Shown: positions 31,638 through 44,502 of the stretch, piece by piece
Layout: every line of letters begins with the position of its first letter
Numbering within the stretch: position 1 is the stretch's first letter
Notes under the pieces: model-generated
Told to the model about the DNA's origin: nothing
The model's input: the letters and a program-made list of their open reading frames with translations, nothing else
The model's database searches: none
Source: Triglochin maritima
Lineage: Eukaryota > Streptophyta > Magnoliopsida > Alismatales > Juncaginaceae
Reading direction: 5' to 3'
DNA: 64,000 nucleotides
Assembly: GCA_963682175.1 (NCBI GenBank)
Contig: OY821772.1
Span: forward strand, 16,794,743 to 16,858,742
Program-made: the position numbers and the translations under genes

Positions 31638-32857
31638 TGATTGACATCATATAATGCATATATTTGTGTCTTATATCCTTTATTTTTAACCTAAGCAATT
31701 CTACGTAATGAGTTTTATGTTTAAGTTTCAGGAATAAAACAAGTGAGAAAAAGAGACACAAAAAGGACCTAACAGCAAGAAAAAGGACTGAATTGTAAGA
31801 CTTATGGACTGCGATGCAAAAGAGAAGGACCCGGATGTAAACCAAAAGAACCAATGAGCAAATCAAGAAGCTCCACACTATCATGAGGAGTATTTTGGAA
31901 ATTAGATCTGGGACCAAACATCAACAACCCAAGGTTCACCACACATGAAGAAATCAAGTCAGAAACAAGCCACCCAAAATAAGACCCCATCAAGCCAATC
32001 CAGACTGCCAATTGGCTATCCCAAACTGCCAATTGGCGGCTGATTTACCTCCAAATGACACATGCTTTGGTCGGGTGTTAGATGATGTTGTATTTAGTCC
32101 ATTTGTGGTATGCTTTTAGTCCCATACCTGGGAATTGTCCCCGGTTACCTTTTCTCATGCCTATAAATAGAACTCTTCTTTCTCATTTGTATTTTACGCA
32201 TTGTTTGGTGGTATTCTCTCTACTTAGAGTAAGCCTTGGAGCAAAACTGAAGTGGAGAAGAATGCTACTTCTAATGTGAGTCATATAAATAAAATAATTT
32301 ATCTTAGTTAGTTTTATATTGTCTCTTTCAATTCTTGCATGCTTAGTTCAATTTTGTTTTGTCTTTTTTTTAATGAGTAGTGAGTAGTTCCATCCCCATT
32401 TGGGGTGGAGGTAATGTAGAATCTGTGATAGTGATAGGTTCTTTTATTTGTGTCATTTCATATGCTTAATGTAGATCTATACTTGTAGCATTCTTAAATT
32501 TGTATTAGATAGGATAGTGTCGTACTTATCTCATGCTAGCTTTAGAGTTTATCTTGTTTCTTGTAATGGTTTGATAGGAATGACTTGTTATCTATGGATC
32601 CATGTTTAGTGCAAATTCACATGAATGATTTAGGTTGTATGTAGGATTGATTGATGCTCTAATGGCCATACTAGGTACTTATTGCATGCTTGATAATCTA
32701 ACATCAACCTCAACTTTATGTGAGATATGCATGTTCATGGTTTCCCATGTAGTGTTGTCTATCCTAGACACTTAGATTCTACACTAGCTTCTACTTGTAT
32801 AACACACAAACTACACTTGTTCCTAACTGAAATGAAGAGTCACTCACACACACATAC
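31638..32857 (+). repeat. Athila-like LTR, variant subfamily, 3' end missing
   Basis: Starts TGATTGACATC; TATA box 32162-32169; foldback 32390-32408 (CCATCCCCATTTGGGGTGG). Downstream of about 32415 it differs from the other plus-strand LTRs. It has no CAATCA end and is followed at once by the next LTR, so it is a truncated solo copy. Confidence 0.7.
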
Positions 32858-34403
32858 TGAATGACATCATTTCATGCTTATATTTGTATCTTATATCCAT
32901 TATCTTACACCTAAGCAATGCTACGTGACGAGTTTTATGTTTAAATTTCAGAAATAAAGAGGTTTGAAGAGAAGAGCCATGAAAGGACCTAAAAGGAGGA
33001 AAAATGACTTAATTGTGAGACCTGGGGACTAAGATGCAAGGGAGAAGGACCTGAACGTAAGACCGAAGGACCTAAGAGCAAAATAGAAAACTCCACACCA
33101 TCATGGGGAGTATTTTGGCAATTCCATTCGGGTCGGAGCTCCAACAAGCGAAGTATATGCATCCAAGACCAACAAATATATCAAGAAAAGCCCAAAACAA
33201 AATTTAGCGACATCCAGATCCTTTAGACCGCCAATTGGCGGTCCGGATCTTCCCGGATCCACTGAGATTTCTGGAGCGTATGTATTAGTATTTGTTGAGG
33301 CTATTTTTGGTATTTGTTTAGTCTCATACCGGGGGATTGTCCCGGATTACTTTTTTTTATGGCTATAAATAGATTTCTCCCCCCTCTCATGTAATCATCT
33401 CTCTCTTTGGTGGCCATATTCCCTACTAAGAGTGAAGTCTTGAAGCAATACTCTGGTGGAGGAAGGGCTACTTGTAATTGAGTGAGTTAATCATAGATGT
33501 TTTCCTTTAATTGTGTTGTTTCTCTCTTAGTTTAATTTCCTTTCATATGCATGCTTGCTTGTTTTGTTTTATGTCATTTTAGTCTTTAATAATTCTTGCT
33601 TGCTTAGTTTAATTTCATTTCAGTAGAATGTTTCTTGTTAATGTAGGTTGTAGTGTAATGATTAGTGAGTACATCCATCCCCATTTGGGGGGTGGAGAAA
33701 TATGTGATATAATCATGTAGTGTATTAAGTGTGTGTTATCTTAATGCGTGTAGCCTTATATGATTTCCATAACCATCGAATGTGTTTCACTCTTGTCTTT
33801 GATATGCTAATGCTCTTAAATGAAGCTTAGCTTATGCTTAGATTAGTGGACCTATTCTATGGGGAATGATAAGGTTAGGATATGGATGGAATCGATGAAA
33901 GAAACATGATTTGTAGTTGCATGTACTCTTGTTGCTTTTACCTTGGTTAATGCCTTGTATGTTTTAATGATAATATGGTATCTTATTTCATGTGGAGACA
34001 TAGTAGGGTTTAGTCTTTATACATGAGTTGATTTAGATTCATTCCATTTATTGTCTTGTATGCTTTAATGATATAGTGTTATCTTAATTCATGTGGAGGC
34101 AAAGATGGATGTAGTTTTATGATTTCATGCACAACATGTTGTGAGGAGCTTAATTTAACACACACACAAACATCTTTATATTCACATTATTTCTCTACCC
34201 CATATGGGGTTTAGTTTTATTGCTTATCTTTCATTTCCTTTTGCATTCTAGTGTACTTTAGTGTAATCAATCTTTCTCTCCTTTCTTTACTACTCGCCTT
34301 CGCACAAACCAAAAGTCGACACACCTTTTTGTGGACGACCTATATTTGCCCCTGCTTCAACACGGTCGTGCACTTGCGGTTTAATATCAAAACGAATCAA
34401 TCA
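32858..34403 (+). repeat. 5' LTR of RED
   Basis: 1546 bp, starts TGAATGACATC (one change from TGATTG), ends CAATCA. TATA box 33364-33371; palindrome 33223-33241 (single copy); foldbacks 33676-33694 and 34197-34211. Confidence 0.88.
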
Positions 34404-34409
34404 AATGTT

Positions 34410-34427
34410 TGGCACCGTTGTCGGGGA
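34410..34427 (+). other. Primer binding site of RED
   Basis: TGGCACCGTTGTCGGGGA, 6 bp after the LTR; one change from the REI site. Confidence 0.8.
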
Positions 34428-35524
34428 GGTGCTCTGTCCAGACTTTGGTTTGGACGATTCGAGTGGTTTTTAATTTTTTTTCAGTTTTTCTTGGTTTCAG
34501 GGATTCCAGAGCTCACGGGGAGGCTACTGGACGAGTTGGAGCACGAACGCTTTAACAAGTATCGCCAATTGGCGGCCTGGTGAGCGTTTCTTGCTCTCAA
34601 TTTTCTTCTGGTAGTTGGTTCTTTCATTTTAGTTATCTGGGAGCACTATTGTGCATGCTGTGACTTCTAGTTTGCTCCCAGATCATTAAACCAATCCCCA
34701 TTAATCAACTTGGCCTTAAAATCCAAAACAAAAGTCTAGACATTCTTACTTGTTTAGGTCACGCATCATGTACTTGACTTAGGCATATAGTCGTCTTTTC
34801 TTTTAGCTTTATCTTCATTTGTTAAGCGCTGGAGTGAGGGACACATTTCCTACACTCATTCATGTATCTTGTATGCACATGCATTAGTTAGTAGGAATTG
34901 CATCAGGACAAGAGTGAGTTGAGCGTTTGATTGGAGCGATTGATTGCTAGATTTAAGATCAAAACGCTACTAAGGAGGGGCTTTCCCATAAAAGATAAGG
35001 TGGGGGATTTCATCACCCTTTCCTTGGCCCCAAAAATCACTCTTAATCAAGCCTTAACTAAAAGCAAGTAGACATTGACCCTAGGATTTCGGACGCACTA
35101 GGAGAGTAATCTAGTTGAGACCGCCATGGCCTGATCGGCGTTGCCTACCTTGTTGATAGTAGGAGGTACTAGATCTCCGGATATGGTATCACTTGCTGAG
35201 CATTGTGGTCCTCGTTGTAGGGAGGTGAGGCGTGTCGAGGCTAGTGACCTCGAAGTTAGGCATCGTCTAGCCTAAGCACCAATAACCTTAAGCTGATTGA
35301 GCCATGCTTGCTAGTTAGGTTTCTACCTGATCCCATTACCCACGTTAGATCTAACGATTCTTCCCTCCTCATCTGAGTCCTCTCCTCATCTATTCTCTAT
35401 GAGTAGTCTCCTCCTCTGAGTACACCTTATGTTGTGTGTTTTTTAGAGTCGAGTCGAGCATTTTTATGAGAGGTTGGGCTCGTTCTGGTGAGAGCGCTTG
35501 ACTTGAGAGAGTGCATTTTTTTAG
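34428..35524 (+). other. 5' leader of RED
   Basis: Noncoding. Half of the palindrome pair remains at about 34560-34580 (CGCCAATTGGCG). The conserved leader block is at 34900-35290. Confidence 0.7.
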
Positions 35525-36808
35525 ATGGACGGTCTTGGTGATCAACCATCTCCGCCTCGTGCTCCTTTGGAGCATGAGGCCGAGTCGTCTCGTGGTGACG
35601 GGGGAGACCCGGGTCCATTCATGGATTACCTCGGTCCTCTCCCACCACCATGTAGACCTCATTCTCCTCCTCCTCTGACTTGAGAGGAAGGGAGATTCGG
35701 TTAGGATCGAGTTCTTGGTGCACCACCACCTTTAGCTCGACAGGATAGACCGATGACTTTGTGGGAGCGGACCCATCCTGTTCGGGCCACACAACCTTCT
35801 TGCATAGTTCTCCCCCTGCTCGCGGGAACAACTATGAGCTGAAACCTCAATATGTGAGCATGCTTCCAACCTTTACGGCCAATAAGGAGGATCCGTATAT
35901 TTTTATATGCGAATTCGAGGAAGTATGCTCCATATTCAAGCTTCAACAATTTGACGAGGATTCAGTCCGGTTGAGGATGATTTCTTTCGCGTTGAAGGAT
36001 AACGCGAAGAAATGGGTGTAAAGCCTCCCGGCGAGCTCTATTCGGTCTTGGGATGACTTTGTGACCGTATTTCTGAAGAGACTTTTCCCTCAAAGGAAAA
36101 CTCAACAGATACGGCACCAGATACATCAAATGTATCATACTGAGACCGAATCTTTTCATGGTTTCTTTGAGAGGTTCAATGACCTTCTCCAGCAGTGCCC
36201 TCATCATGGACTTCAGCTATGGTAGCTGTGCCAGAATATTTATGAGGGCCTCAACTACAACACCCTTACATTATTAGAGTCGATGTGTCAGGATGATTTC
36301 CAAATGAAACCCATCGATGAGGCATGGGACACTTTTGAATTAATGGCTGAACGTACCTTTGAGTGGGACACCATGAGAGAGCCACCAGCCGCCAGGTCTT
36401 TTGGTCGAGCTAGATCTTATCAAGTTGAGTCAACTATCGCGTCTGAGGCGAAAATGGCTGCTCTCATGTATAGGATTGAGAGTTTAGAGTTGGACCAAGC
36501 TCCTGTAGCTCAGGTCGCTACTCCCGGATGTGGTAGGTGTGGACTTACGGGCCATGATGACTTGGAATGCGCTTACGCTCCAAGGGATACTGAGCATGCA
36601 AATGCGATGTATCAACAAAGGCCCCGTAATGACCCGTATAGTCACTCCTACAACCCGGGATGGTGTAACCATCCTTTCTCTTAGGGGCCTAGTGGGGGTA
36701 ACGATCAGAGCTCGCACGCTCAACCTCAACCTCCACCGTATCAACCTCTACGCCCATCGGCGACCTACCAACCCCCACATCAAAGGTCCCAGCATTATAC
36801 TTACCAAT
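35525..36808 (+). pseudogene. Athila-like gag, N-terminal and capsid part (RED)
   Basis: Start MDGLGDQPSPP at 35525, shared with the minus-strand copy at 60806. The first segment is out of frame with the rest (35761 onward). Capsid (Retrotrans_gag) motifs follow: YVSMLPTFTANKEDPYIF, EFEEVCSIFKLQQFDEDSVR, SSIRSWDDFV, LFPQRKTQQIRHQIHQMY, ESFHGFFERF and CPHHG. Zinc knuckle CGRCGLTGHDDLEC at 36528-36569. In-frame stops at 36019, 36222 and 36682 (the last replaces a Trp of the related copy). The frame is cut at 36808 by the copia insertion and resumes at 46616. Not functional. Confidence 0.85.
36804..36808. repeat. Target site duplication of copia COP1, left copy
   Basis: CCAAT, identical to 46611-46615. 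Confidence 0.92.
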
Positions 36809-38797
36809 TGTAGGATTTCATGTTTAATTGTGCATATATATATTTTGAAATTTTATGCATAATAAGGCTCAATTATAATTTTCTTCGATTTATTCATGCA
36901 TGCATCGGTTTGTTTTAACAACTAGTTTCAAAAACTTATTAAAACAAACACAAGGGACTCCGAAATTCATACCTAGAAGTTCTCTAAACTTTTTGATGAT
37001 CCAGAGACGTTAAGGAAGATGATCGTCGCTTCTCGTAGCGCCGGATGCCTCCGAGTGTTCACCGAAACCCTAAACAAGGTTGGAGAAAAGGAGCTAGCCA
37101 ATCAATCTCCAAACTAGCTTAGAATCTAGCTACAAACCCCTTCCTTAATCTCTGAGATTTCTCCTTCCAAAGACTTAGAAAACTAAGAGAATTTTCGTGG
37201 CTTTTTGTGGTGAATTAGGAGAGAAAAGAATTAGCAAAACTTATATGTTAATTATGGAGAATAAGGACCTATTAATAGGCTCCAATCTTTATCTCAATCA
37301 TGGCTATTCTTAAGCCAAGTTTTCTTGACATTTTCTCTCACAAACTAATTCCATAATTCATTACATGCATCCACAAAATGTTTGACCAAGTTTGGAGCTA
37401 ATCCAACCATTGATCAAATTAATCTCTTAATTATCAAAGGCAGAAAATCGATCGCGGTTCGGTTTACCGAGTCCCACTGGACATTGTTCGGTCGACCGTT
37501 TCTGGTTCGGAATACCGATCCAGAATTCCAGGCACTTTGGTCAAGTTTGGTCAATCAACTATGACTATCCGTTCCACGTTCGGTTGACCGATCCACAGAT
37601 CCTTCGGTCGACCGAACCATAACGGATTACCGAACTTTTACCCGATTTTGCCTTTTCAAATTTTGGATTTATTTCCAACAAAATTTGAACTTTTGGGGTT
37701 TTTAGCAAATTCACAACATATGCAATATATTATCCTATGCAATAATAAATTATTGGACCCCATAATATATGCATCTCATATGAATTTATCATGATTCTAA
37801 TTATGTTATATACAACATAATTGATTGTACTTGTTCACCACATGTGTCATATTTTCTATAAGAAACCCGACACATCATATGAACCAAAAATCAAGCTTCT
37901 TGTTTCCCGGTTTTTGCGGTGTGACCTATGGGAATATCTAGACTAAGTTGGCAGTGATATTAAGAGCTTAATATCACAAGCTATATGCGGTATCTAGCTA
38001 CACATTATAGCTCCCAATTAGTTAGATGTCTTAATTCCACTCGAACCAAAACCCGATCCATTTAGTGATGGAGTGCACCACTTGTGTCCGTCCCTTGCCT
38101 CATGATATTAAGAATACACACAAAGTAGTATTTTGTCATCTTTGTATTAGTATTCATTTCTTGATCTCTTTAAGCTAGTTATAAATATGTGACTTAACTC
38201 AAATCACATTGTGCATATTATAACTTTGCTTTATCAAGGGGCCCACTAATATCATCACTCAATTAAGAGGGGCAATGATAATCTTTTGACTAACTATCTT
38301 CTCCAACAAAAGTCCTACTTAACCAACCAATGCCTTTACACTACTCTCATCGTTAGCTCAAGACACTAGTCTAATTAAGCAATTCTTAAGTGATCGGATA
38401 TAAGTCTTATATCAAAGGACCAAAGACATAGTAAAACATTAACGGCACAGAAAACACATTTCTATAATGTTTTACTTATTAGGTCTATTCAGTATACAAA
38501 AGTAATATTTTCCTCTTTTGTGTACCCGTGTTGTCACTCACTTGTAGAGCTACAATGATCTATGACCAACACGACAATCTTAACTCGGTAATTAATGACC
38601 CATGTAAATTACCATGATTACGAATATCTTTTTTTTACGTAAACCAATATCTTTTAGAGCTCTACGGTTAAGGACCAAGAGTATCTTCCTTAACACTTCT
38701 AAAAGACGAATAACATAAACAAGGAACAAAATGATTTCTCATTCAATTCATAATAATTGGCGTTTAAAAGTAAAACTTTTAGAACACATTCCCTTCA
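36809..38797 (-). repeat. 3' LTR of COP1
   Basis: 1989 bp; minus strand starts TGAAGGGAATG and ends CCTACA. Compared with the other LTR it lacks 141 bp at about 37470 and has a changed TATA region (TATTAATA at 37270). Confidence 0.9.
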
Positions 38798-38814
38798 ATC
38801 TCCCACTTGTTATT
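38798..38814 (-). other. Polypurine tract of COP1
   Basis: Minus strand AATAACAAGTGGGAGAT immediately before the 3' LTR. Confidence 0.65.
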
Positions 38815-38881
38815 AACATTTTCTTTCACATACATACTTAATGTATAAAACAATAATAACTAGGGTAAACCCCATTACATA

Positions 38882-39544
38882 TTAATCATCAAGCCAATCT
38901 ACATGGTTCCTCAATCCCATGGAATCGAAATGCATTTCGCCTGTGGCTTGAGATAAGGGTTTTGTGAATGGATCAACTGTGTTGTTGTTGGTGTCCACCC
39001 ATAAAAGATTTATTTTGCCTTCGTCGATGCGGTCACGTGTCACGAAGTACTTACGATCCATGTACTTCACTTTGTGGTGTGATCTAGGATCCTTGATTTG
39101 TGAGATAGATGCACTATTATTGCAAAATAGCTCAATGGGTCCCTCGCTCGTGGGAACTACTCCAAGCTCTTCAAGGAACTTCTTGATCCACACTCCTTCC
39201 TTCCTCACTTCAGCGACAACCATTACTTCGGAGGCGATGGTTGAATCGGCCGTAGTGGTTTGCATCCAGTTACGCCAACTCACAGCTCCACCATTCAGAA
39301 GAAAGACGTATCCTGATTGCGACCTTCTATCGTCTGGATCACTCATGAAACTCGCATCTGAGTACCCTTCGGCTATCAACTCCCTCTGTCCTCCATAAAC
39401 AAGAATCTTATCCTTAGTCCGGTTAAGGTACTTCAGGATATTCTTGACCGCAGTCCAATGCTCAGGACCTGCGTTGGATTGGTGACGACTTGTCACGCTT
39501 AGAGCATACGAGACATCGAGTCTTGTGCAAATCATCGCGTACAT
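38882..39544 (-). pseudogene. Copia RNase H and C-terminus (COP1 pol)
   Basis: Open 220-aa segment. MYAMICTRLDVSYALSVTSR is the end of the RT connection, followed by RNase H (EGYSDASF, DDRRSQSGYVFLL, AVSWRNWMQTTTADSTIASE, KYMDRKYFVTRDRI) and the polyprotein end GLRNHVDWLDD. The substrate Asp of SDASF and the Glu of ASE are present. It is out of frame with the RT upstream (39963-39556). The segment itself has no stop. Confidence 0.88.
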
Positions 39545-39555
39545 GATCGACCCAA

Positions 39556-40959
39556 TTACTGAAGCATAAGGGACGCCTTCATGTTGTCTAAGTCTTTACG
39601 TGATTGCGCACGTTGAGACTTCATAAGTTGCACACCCATACTCATTGGCACACTGCCCTTTTTGGAGTTGTTCATCTTGAACCTTTCCAAGACCTTGTCA
39701 ATGTATGCACGTTGAGTGAGGCCAATGAGTCTACGAGATCTATCTCTATATATCTTGATTCCCAAGATGTATTGAGCCTCACCCATATCTTTCATTGAAA
39801 ATGCAGATTTCAATGAACTTCTCGTTTGCTCAAGCAAAGGAATATGATTACCCATGAGCAATATGTCATCGACATATAAGATTAGGAATACTACATGGCT
39901 CCCACTAACCTTCTTGTATATACAAGGTTCTTCCTTACTTTGAATGAAGTGAAGCTTCTTCACTTCCTCATCAAAGCGTTTGTTCCAAGTCCTTCATGCT
40001 TGCTTCAATCCATAAATGGATCTTTGAAGCTTGCATACTTTCTCGTTATTCTTTGGATCTTCAAAACCTCGAGGCTGTACAATGTACACATCCTCTTCCA
40101 AGTTCCCATTAAGGAACGCCGTTTTGACATCCATTTGCCATATTTCATAATCATGAAATGCAGCAATAGCGAGCATTATCCGAATAGACTTGAACATGGC
40201 AACTGGTGAAAAAGTTTCATCATAGTCAACTCCTTGAACTTGAGTGAAACCCTTCGCTACAAGCCTCTCTTTGTAGGTTGTCAAGTTCCCATCCATGTCC
40301 ATCTTCCTCTTGAAAACTCATTTATTTTGAATGACCATTTTCCCTTGAGGAATGTCAACCAAGCTCCATACTTGGTTATGATACATGGATTCTGTTTCGT
40401 ATTCCATGGCCTTAAGCCATAGTTTGGAGTCTTCCCTTTCCATTTCTTCTTGGAAGGTCAAGGGATCATTGGTATCTAGTACCATGATTTCATGAAGTCC
40501 CAGATACAAGTCGGATTTCTTCCTTTCCCTTGTTGACCTTCTTAGTTCTTTTGGTTCTTCTCGTGTCTCTTGAACTTCTTCCACAACTTCTTGAGGAGTG
40601 GGTTCATGTTCAACTCTTGAACATACACTAAGTGGGGACGATTGAGATTCACTCACAATTTCTTGCGAGGGTCTCTCACTCACGCTCCCACTAACCAAAG
40701 GAATCTCGGTTGGGCCTTCATGATCTTGAATGTCATCATTCATGTCATGATCTTGTCGAGTATCTTGAGTTTCCTCAAGCACAACCCTACTCCCATTACT
40801 TTTTACACTTTCCAGAAATTCCCTTTTCAGAAATGTGGCATCCCTCTCTACAATCACTCGATTGGAGGTGATATGCCAAAAGTAGTATCCTCTTGTCTCA
40901 CGAGGATAACCAATAAAGAAGCACTTATCTGCTTTTGGTTGAAGTTTGGTCGACATCAA
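39556..40959 (-). pseudogene. Copia reverse transcriptase (COP1 pol)
   Basis: One frame from 40959 to 39556 with two stops (at 40318 and 39994). The N-terminal part (KCFFIGYPRETRGYYFW) is the region after integrase. RT landmarks are GFTQVQGVDYDETFSPVA, DVKTAFLNGNLEEDVYI (catalytic Asp), RSIYGLKQA and LYVDDILLMGN (YVDD). This identifies a copia-type polymerase. The two stops are each explained by one base change from Trp (TGG) and Ser (TCA) codons, so decay is mild. Confidence 0.9.
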
Positions 40960-40984
40960 TTTCTTGACGTAAGCCTCACAACCC

Positions 40985-41846
40985 CAAATCTTGAGAAAAT
41001 TGAGCTTGGGTGTTTTACCACTCCATAGCTAATAAGGAGTTTTCTCCATGGATTTGGATGGAACATTATTTAGTGTGTAAGCCGCAGTTTGTAGTGCATA
41101 ACTCCAAAAGTAAGAGGTAATTCCGCATGACTCATCATTGATCGAACCATGTCGAGCAATGTCCTATTCCTCCTTTCGGATACCCCATTCCACTGAGGTG
41201 TACCGGGAGGGGTGAGTTGAGGTACAACACCAAACTCCTTTAGGTATGAGTCAAATTTGGCACTTCAGTACTCGACTCCACGATCCGTTCGTAGAGACTT
41301 GATTTTCTTGTCGAGTTGGTTCTCTACTTCATTCTTGAATTCTTTGACCTTGTCAAAGGATTCACTTTTGTTTCTCATTAGATAAACATAGCCATAACGA
41401 CTATAATCATCCGTGAACGTAATGAAGTACCTGAAACCATCTCGTGCACTAGTACTCATTGGACCACATACATCGGAATGTATCAAATCCAACAAGCCAC
41501 TCGCCCTTCGACCTTTCTTCTTGAAAGGCTTTTTGGTCATTTTTCCCATTAAACATGGTTGGCACGTCTCCAATGATTTAAAATCAAGTAGACCAAGAAG
41601 GTTAGCTTCTTGCAATTTCTTGATGCACTTTTCATTTATGTGACCAAGACGATAGTGCCACAAGAGAGTATCATTCTCGTGAGTGGTCTTAAGTCTTTTG
41701 TTATTGATATTAAAGATTTGTTTATTATTCAATTCAAGCAAATAAAGACCATTCCTTATGAATGCATTTGCATAGAAAACACCATTCTTCGATATAGACA
41801 AGCAAGAATTTGAAATATTTATATTGAAATTACCATATCTAAGCAT
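40985..41846 (-). pseudogene. Copia GAG-pre-integrase and integrase (COP1 pol)
   Basis: LLWHYRLGHINEKCIKKL and CQPCLMGKM form the GAG-pre-integrase/zinc region. Catalytic residues are in LIHSDVCGPMS and FTDDYSRYG, in RTDRGVEY (second Asp) and, after a stop at 41265, in PPGTPQWNGVSERRNRT (Glu). All three DDE residues can be seen, but the frame is interrupted. Confidence 0.88.
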
Positions 41847-42151
41847 GATACAGAAATAATGTTCTTGCTAATCGAAGGTACATAATAAATATTCTTTAGA
41901 CATAAATTTAAACCACTACATAATTGAAGCACCACGGAACCTTGTGCAACCGCCGAAACGCTCGCACCATTTCCGACCTTCAATTCTACCTCGTTCCTCA
42001 CGAGTTGCTTCCTATCCACGAGTAGCTGCACATTAGAAACTATGTGAGCACAACATCCGGTATCAATTACCCAATCCTGGACAGAGGTGGCTAAATTTAT
42101 TTCAATAACAAATATACCTTTGGCCTTTTTGGGGCGCCGACGTCCAATCAC
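41819..42151 (-). pseudogene. Copia aspartic protease (COP1)
   Basis: 110-aa reading overlapping gag upstream and integrase downstream. The active site is WVIDTGCCAHI (usually D-T/S-G-S/C-x-H). Followed by VGNGASVSAVAQGSVVLQL and YVPSISKNIISV, the standard copia protease tail. The frame shifts to the integrase segment at its end. Confidence 0.8.
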
Positions 42152-42989
42152 TCTGTTGTCAAGGTCTTCCTTGTACTTTGGGAAATTTGGCCGGATGTGT
42201 CCTTTTTCACCGCAACGAAAGTACTCCGTGTTGGGAGTTGGAGATTTCTGAGATTTCCCCTCGAGGCACTCGCACGAGCACCTCCTACTCCCTTGCTCTT
42301 GATTGAACCACTTTTGGTAGATTTGCCCTTTCCTTTACCAATCCTTTGGCTCCTCCCATGGACGGAAAGGACATGTTTGTCCCTACCCTTGCCCATGTAA
42401 ACTTTAGCAGTTTTGAGAGCATTGTGCAGCTCCTCAAGACTCACCCATTTTTGACGTACGTGGTAGTGCATCACAAAGTCCATAAAGGACGGGGCTAGAG
42501 AGCCAAGAATCAAATCTTCAACAATGTCCTCGGGCATTGGTGAAAAGAGGTTTGCCAACTTCTCAAGGTACCCTTGCATCGTGAGAAAATGCATGGATAC
42601 CGATGTTCCCTCTGCCATATGGCACCTTGTGAGTGCGATGGTGGTCTTATAGCGCTTGTTTCGGGCACTATCCATGAACATCTTAGAAAGAGCCTCCATG
42701 GTCTTGTTGGGTTATGAATCCAAGTATTTCGCTTGAAGCGAGTCACCCATGGATGCTAGCATGAGACCGTGAACTTAGTTCTCCTTGTCTTCCCACTTGG
42801 CTTTAGCCTCTTCTCTTCATCGGTTAATCTCTCATTACATTTTGGGATTGGACCTTCCAAAATGTGAGATAGTTTCTCAAACTTTAACACGATGTTGAGT
42901 TTGAGTTGACAACTAATAAAGTTTGACCCATCATTTGCTAAAGGGTGTTTTTCTATCATGGATCGTACGATAGGTTGGATGTTCGACAT
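42148..42989 (-). pseudogene. Copia gag (COP1)
   Basis: Starts MSNIQPIVRSMIEKHPLAND at 42989 (UBN2-type copia gag). Broken near 42756, resuming at 42699 with MEALSKMFMDSARNKRYKTT and ILGSLAPSFMDFVMHYH. The nucleocapsid motif reads YFRCGEKGHIRPNF: the first and last Cys of CX2CX4HX4C have become Tyr and Phe, each a single base change. A basic linker rich in K, S and G precedes it. Confidence 0.8.
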
Positions 42990-44489
42990 TATTCTACAAA
43001 ATAAATCATACAACTTTTAATGCCAATTTTATGTTTTAAAAACACATACAAATATATCGAATATAAATGTAAATACTGTAAATAAAATTTTGTCCATAAA
43101 TGCAGCAATCCAAGATCCCATCAATTGCAATATAGACTAGCTAAGGGCTATCGAATACATCACAATATCAAGGTAAGAAATAAACTCTTTCTAATCACAA
43201 CCTTTTTGAATTTTAGCATCTTCAAACTCTTGTGATTCTTGTCGTTTTAATTATGAGGGAATATGACCTATCCTTGTAAAAAAAACTTTTTCCCAAAACC
43301 GAGTTAGGGCTCTAGGTAATGTTAAGAAAACTTATTTTCATTTGATATGAGATACGTTTATCCATTGTATTCACAACCAAACATACTTGGGGTTCACTAG
43401 GGTGAAACGCACCTCATATATTTAATTGTGGCACAACAATAGACAACCATTATATCTCCCACTCTTCCCAAAGATGGAGGGAGCTATCTCCCGCTAAGGG
43501 CGAGCAGAGTATCCCTCGATCAATGGCTGCTAGTGGATGAAATAAGAAGGAAAATTACTCTTAATTTTTGTTGGACAATTTCATATATTAACATGTTATT
43601 CAGAATTTTAGGTTATCATGCATATTATTATTCTTACACATCCTAACATTCAACACATTCATCACATGCATAGCAAGATTATAAAACAGAAATTAAACCA
43701 TTCACACAATCCACATCGTGTGAGTTTATATGTTCCCTTCGATCCTTGATCCTCGATCCCTGATCTTTGATCCTCGATCGATGTGCTACAGCGGTGACTT
43801 CCTCTTGCACTGGAGATGTAGATTTTACAGAAAATAAACACGCTCCTCACATTCGATAAAAACCGACTAGTGCAAGTCCTATGTAAAAACCTCTCATATG
43901 CAAATGCAATTATCTAAAAGACAGAAAGAGAGAATTTTGGCTTTTACATATAAATAAGCCCCTGTATAATAACAATTACATACATTCACATTCATAGTTG
44001 TTGATTTGGAACATATAAACTCACAATTCCTGCAAAGACAACTCGAGCATCCATGCACGCAATATCGCTATAAACTATGCAATCTAGTTTATCAATCATC
44101 TAGAATCCTAAACAATTCTTTGAAAAACTTTTTGAAATCCATTAAAAAAAAATTCATCCATCCATAGTTCAAAAATAATTTTGAACCGCTGTCCATCCAA
44201 TTTCCAATGGAAAGATGAACCGCAGTTTTTCGGTTTTGTTGATTCTCTTACAAAATAATCATTTCTTTATAAAACGAAATTATTGTAAGTTAGACTAATA
44301 TCTAAATATTAATTCTAATAATTACATGGCATGTTTTAAAACACTTAAAACATTTAAAACGAATTATTATAGAGAATTATATCAACAAAACATTCATAGA
44401 CCGAAAAACCGTTAAACCGAATTGTTTAAATCCTATATCGTAAACTAAATTCGTTTACAGCCTTAAATCATAAGATAATTGAACCCTAT
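42990..44489 (-). other. 5' leader of COP1
   Basis: About 1.5 kb of AT-rich noncoding DNA between primer site and gag. Contains a short direct-repeat cluster at 43735-43782 (ATCCTTGATCCTCGATCCCTG units). No gene seen. Confidence 0.6.
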
Positions 44490-44501
44490 GCTCTGATACC
44501 A
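44490..44501 (-). other. Primer binding site of COP1
   Basis: Minus strand TGGTATCAGAGC, the initiator tRNA-Met site typical of copia, one base from the 5' LTR. Confidence 0.92.
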
Positions 44502-44502
44502 C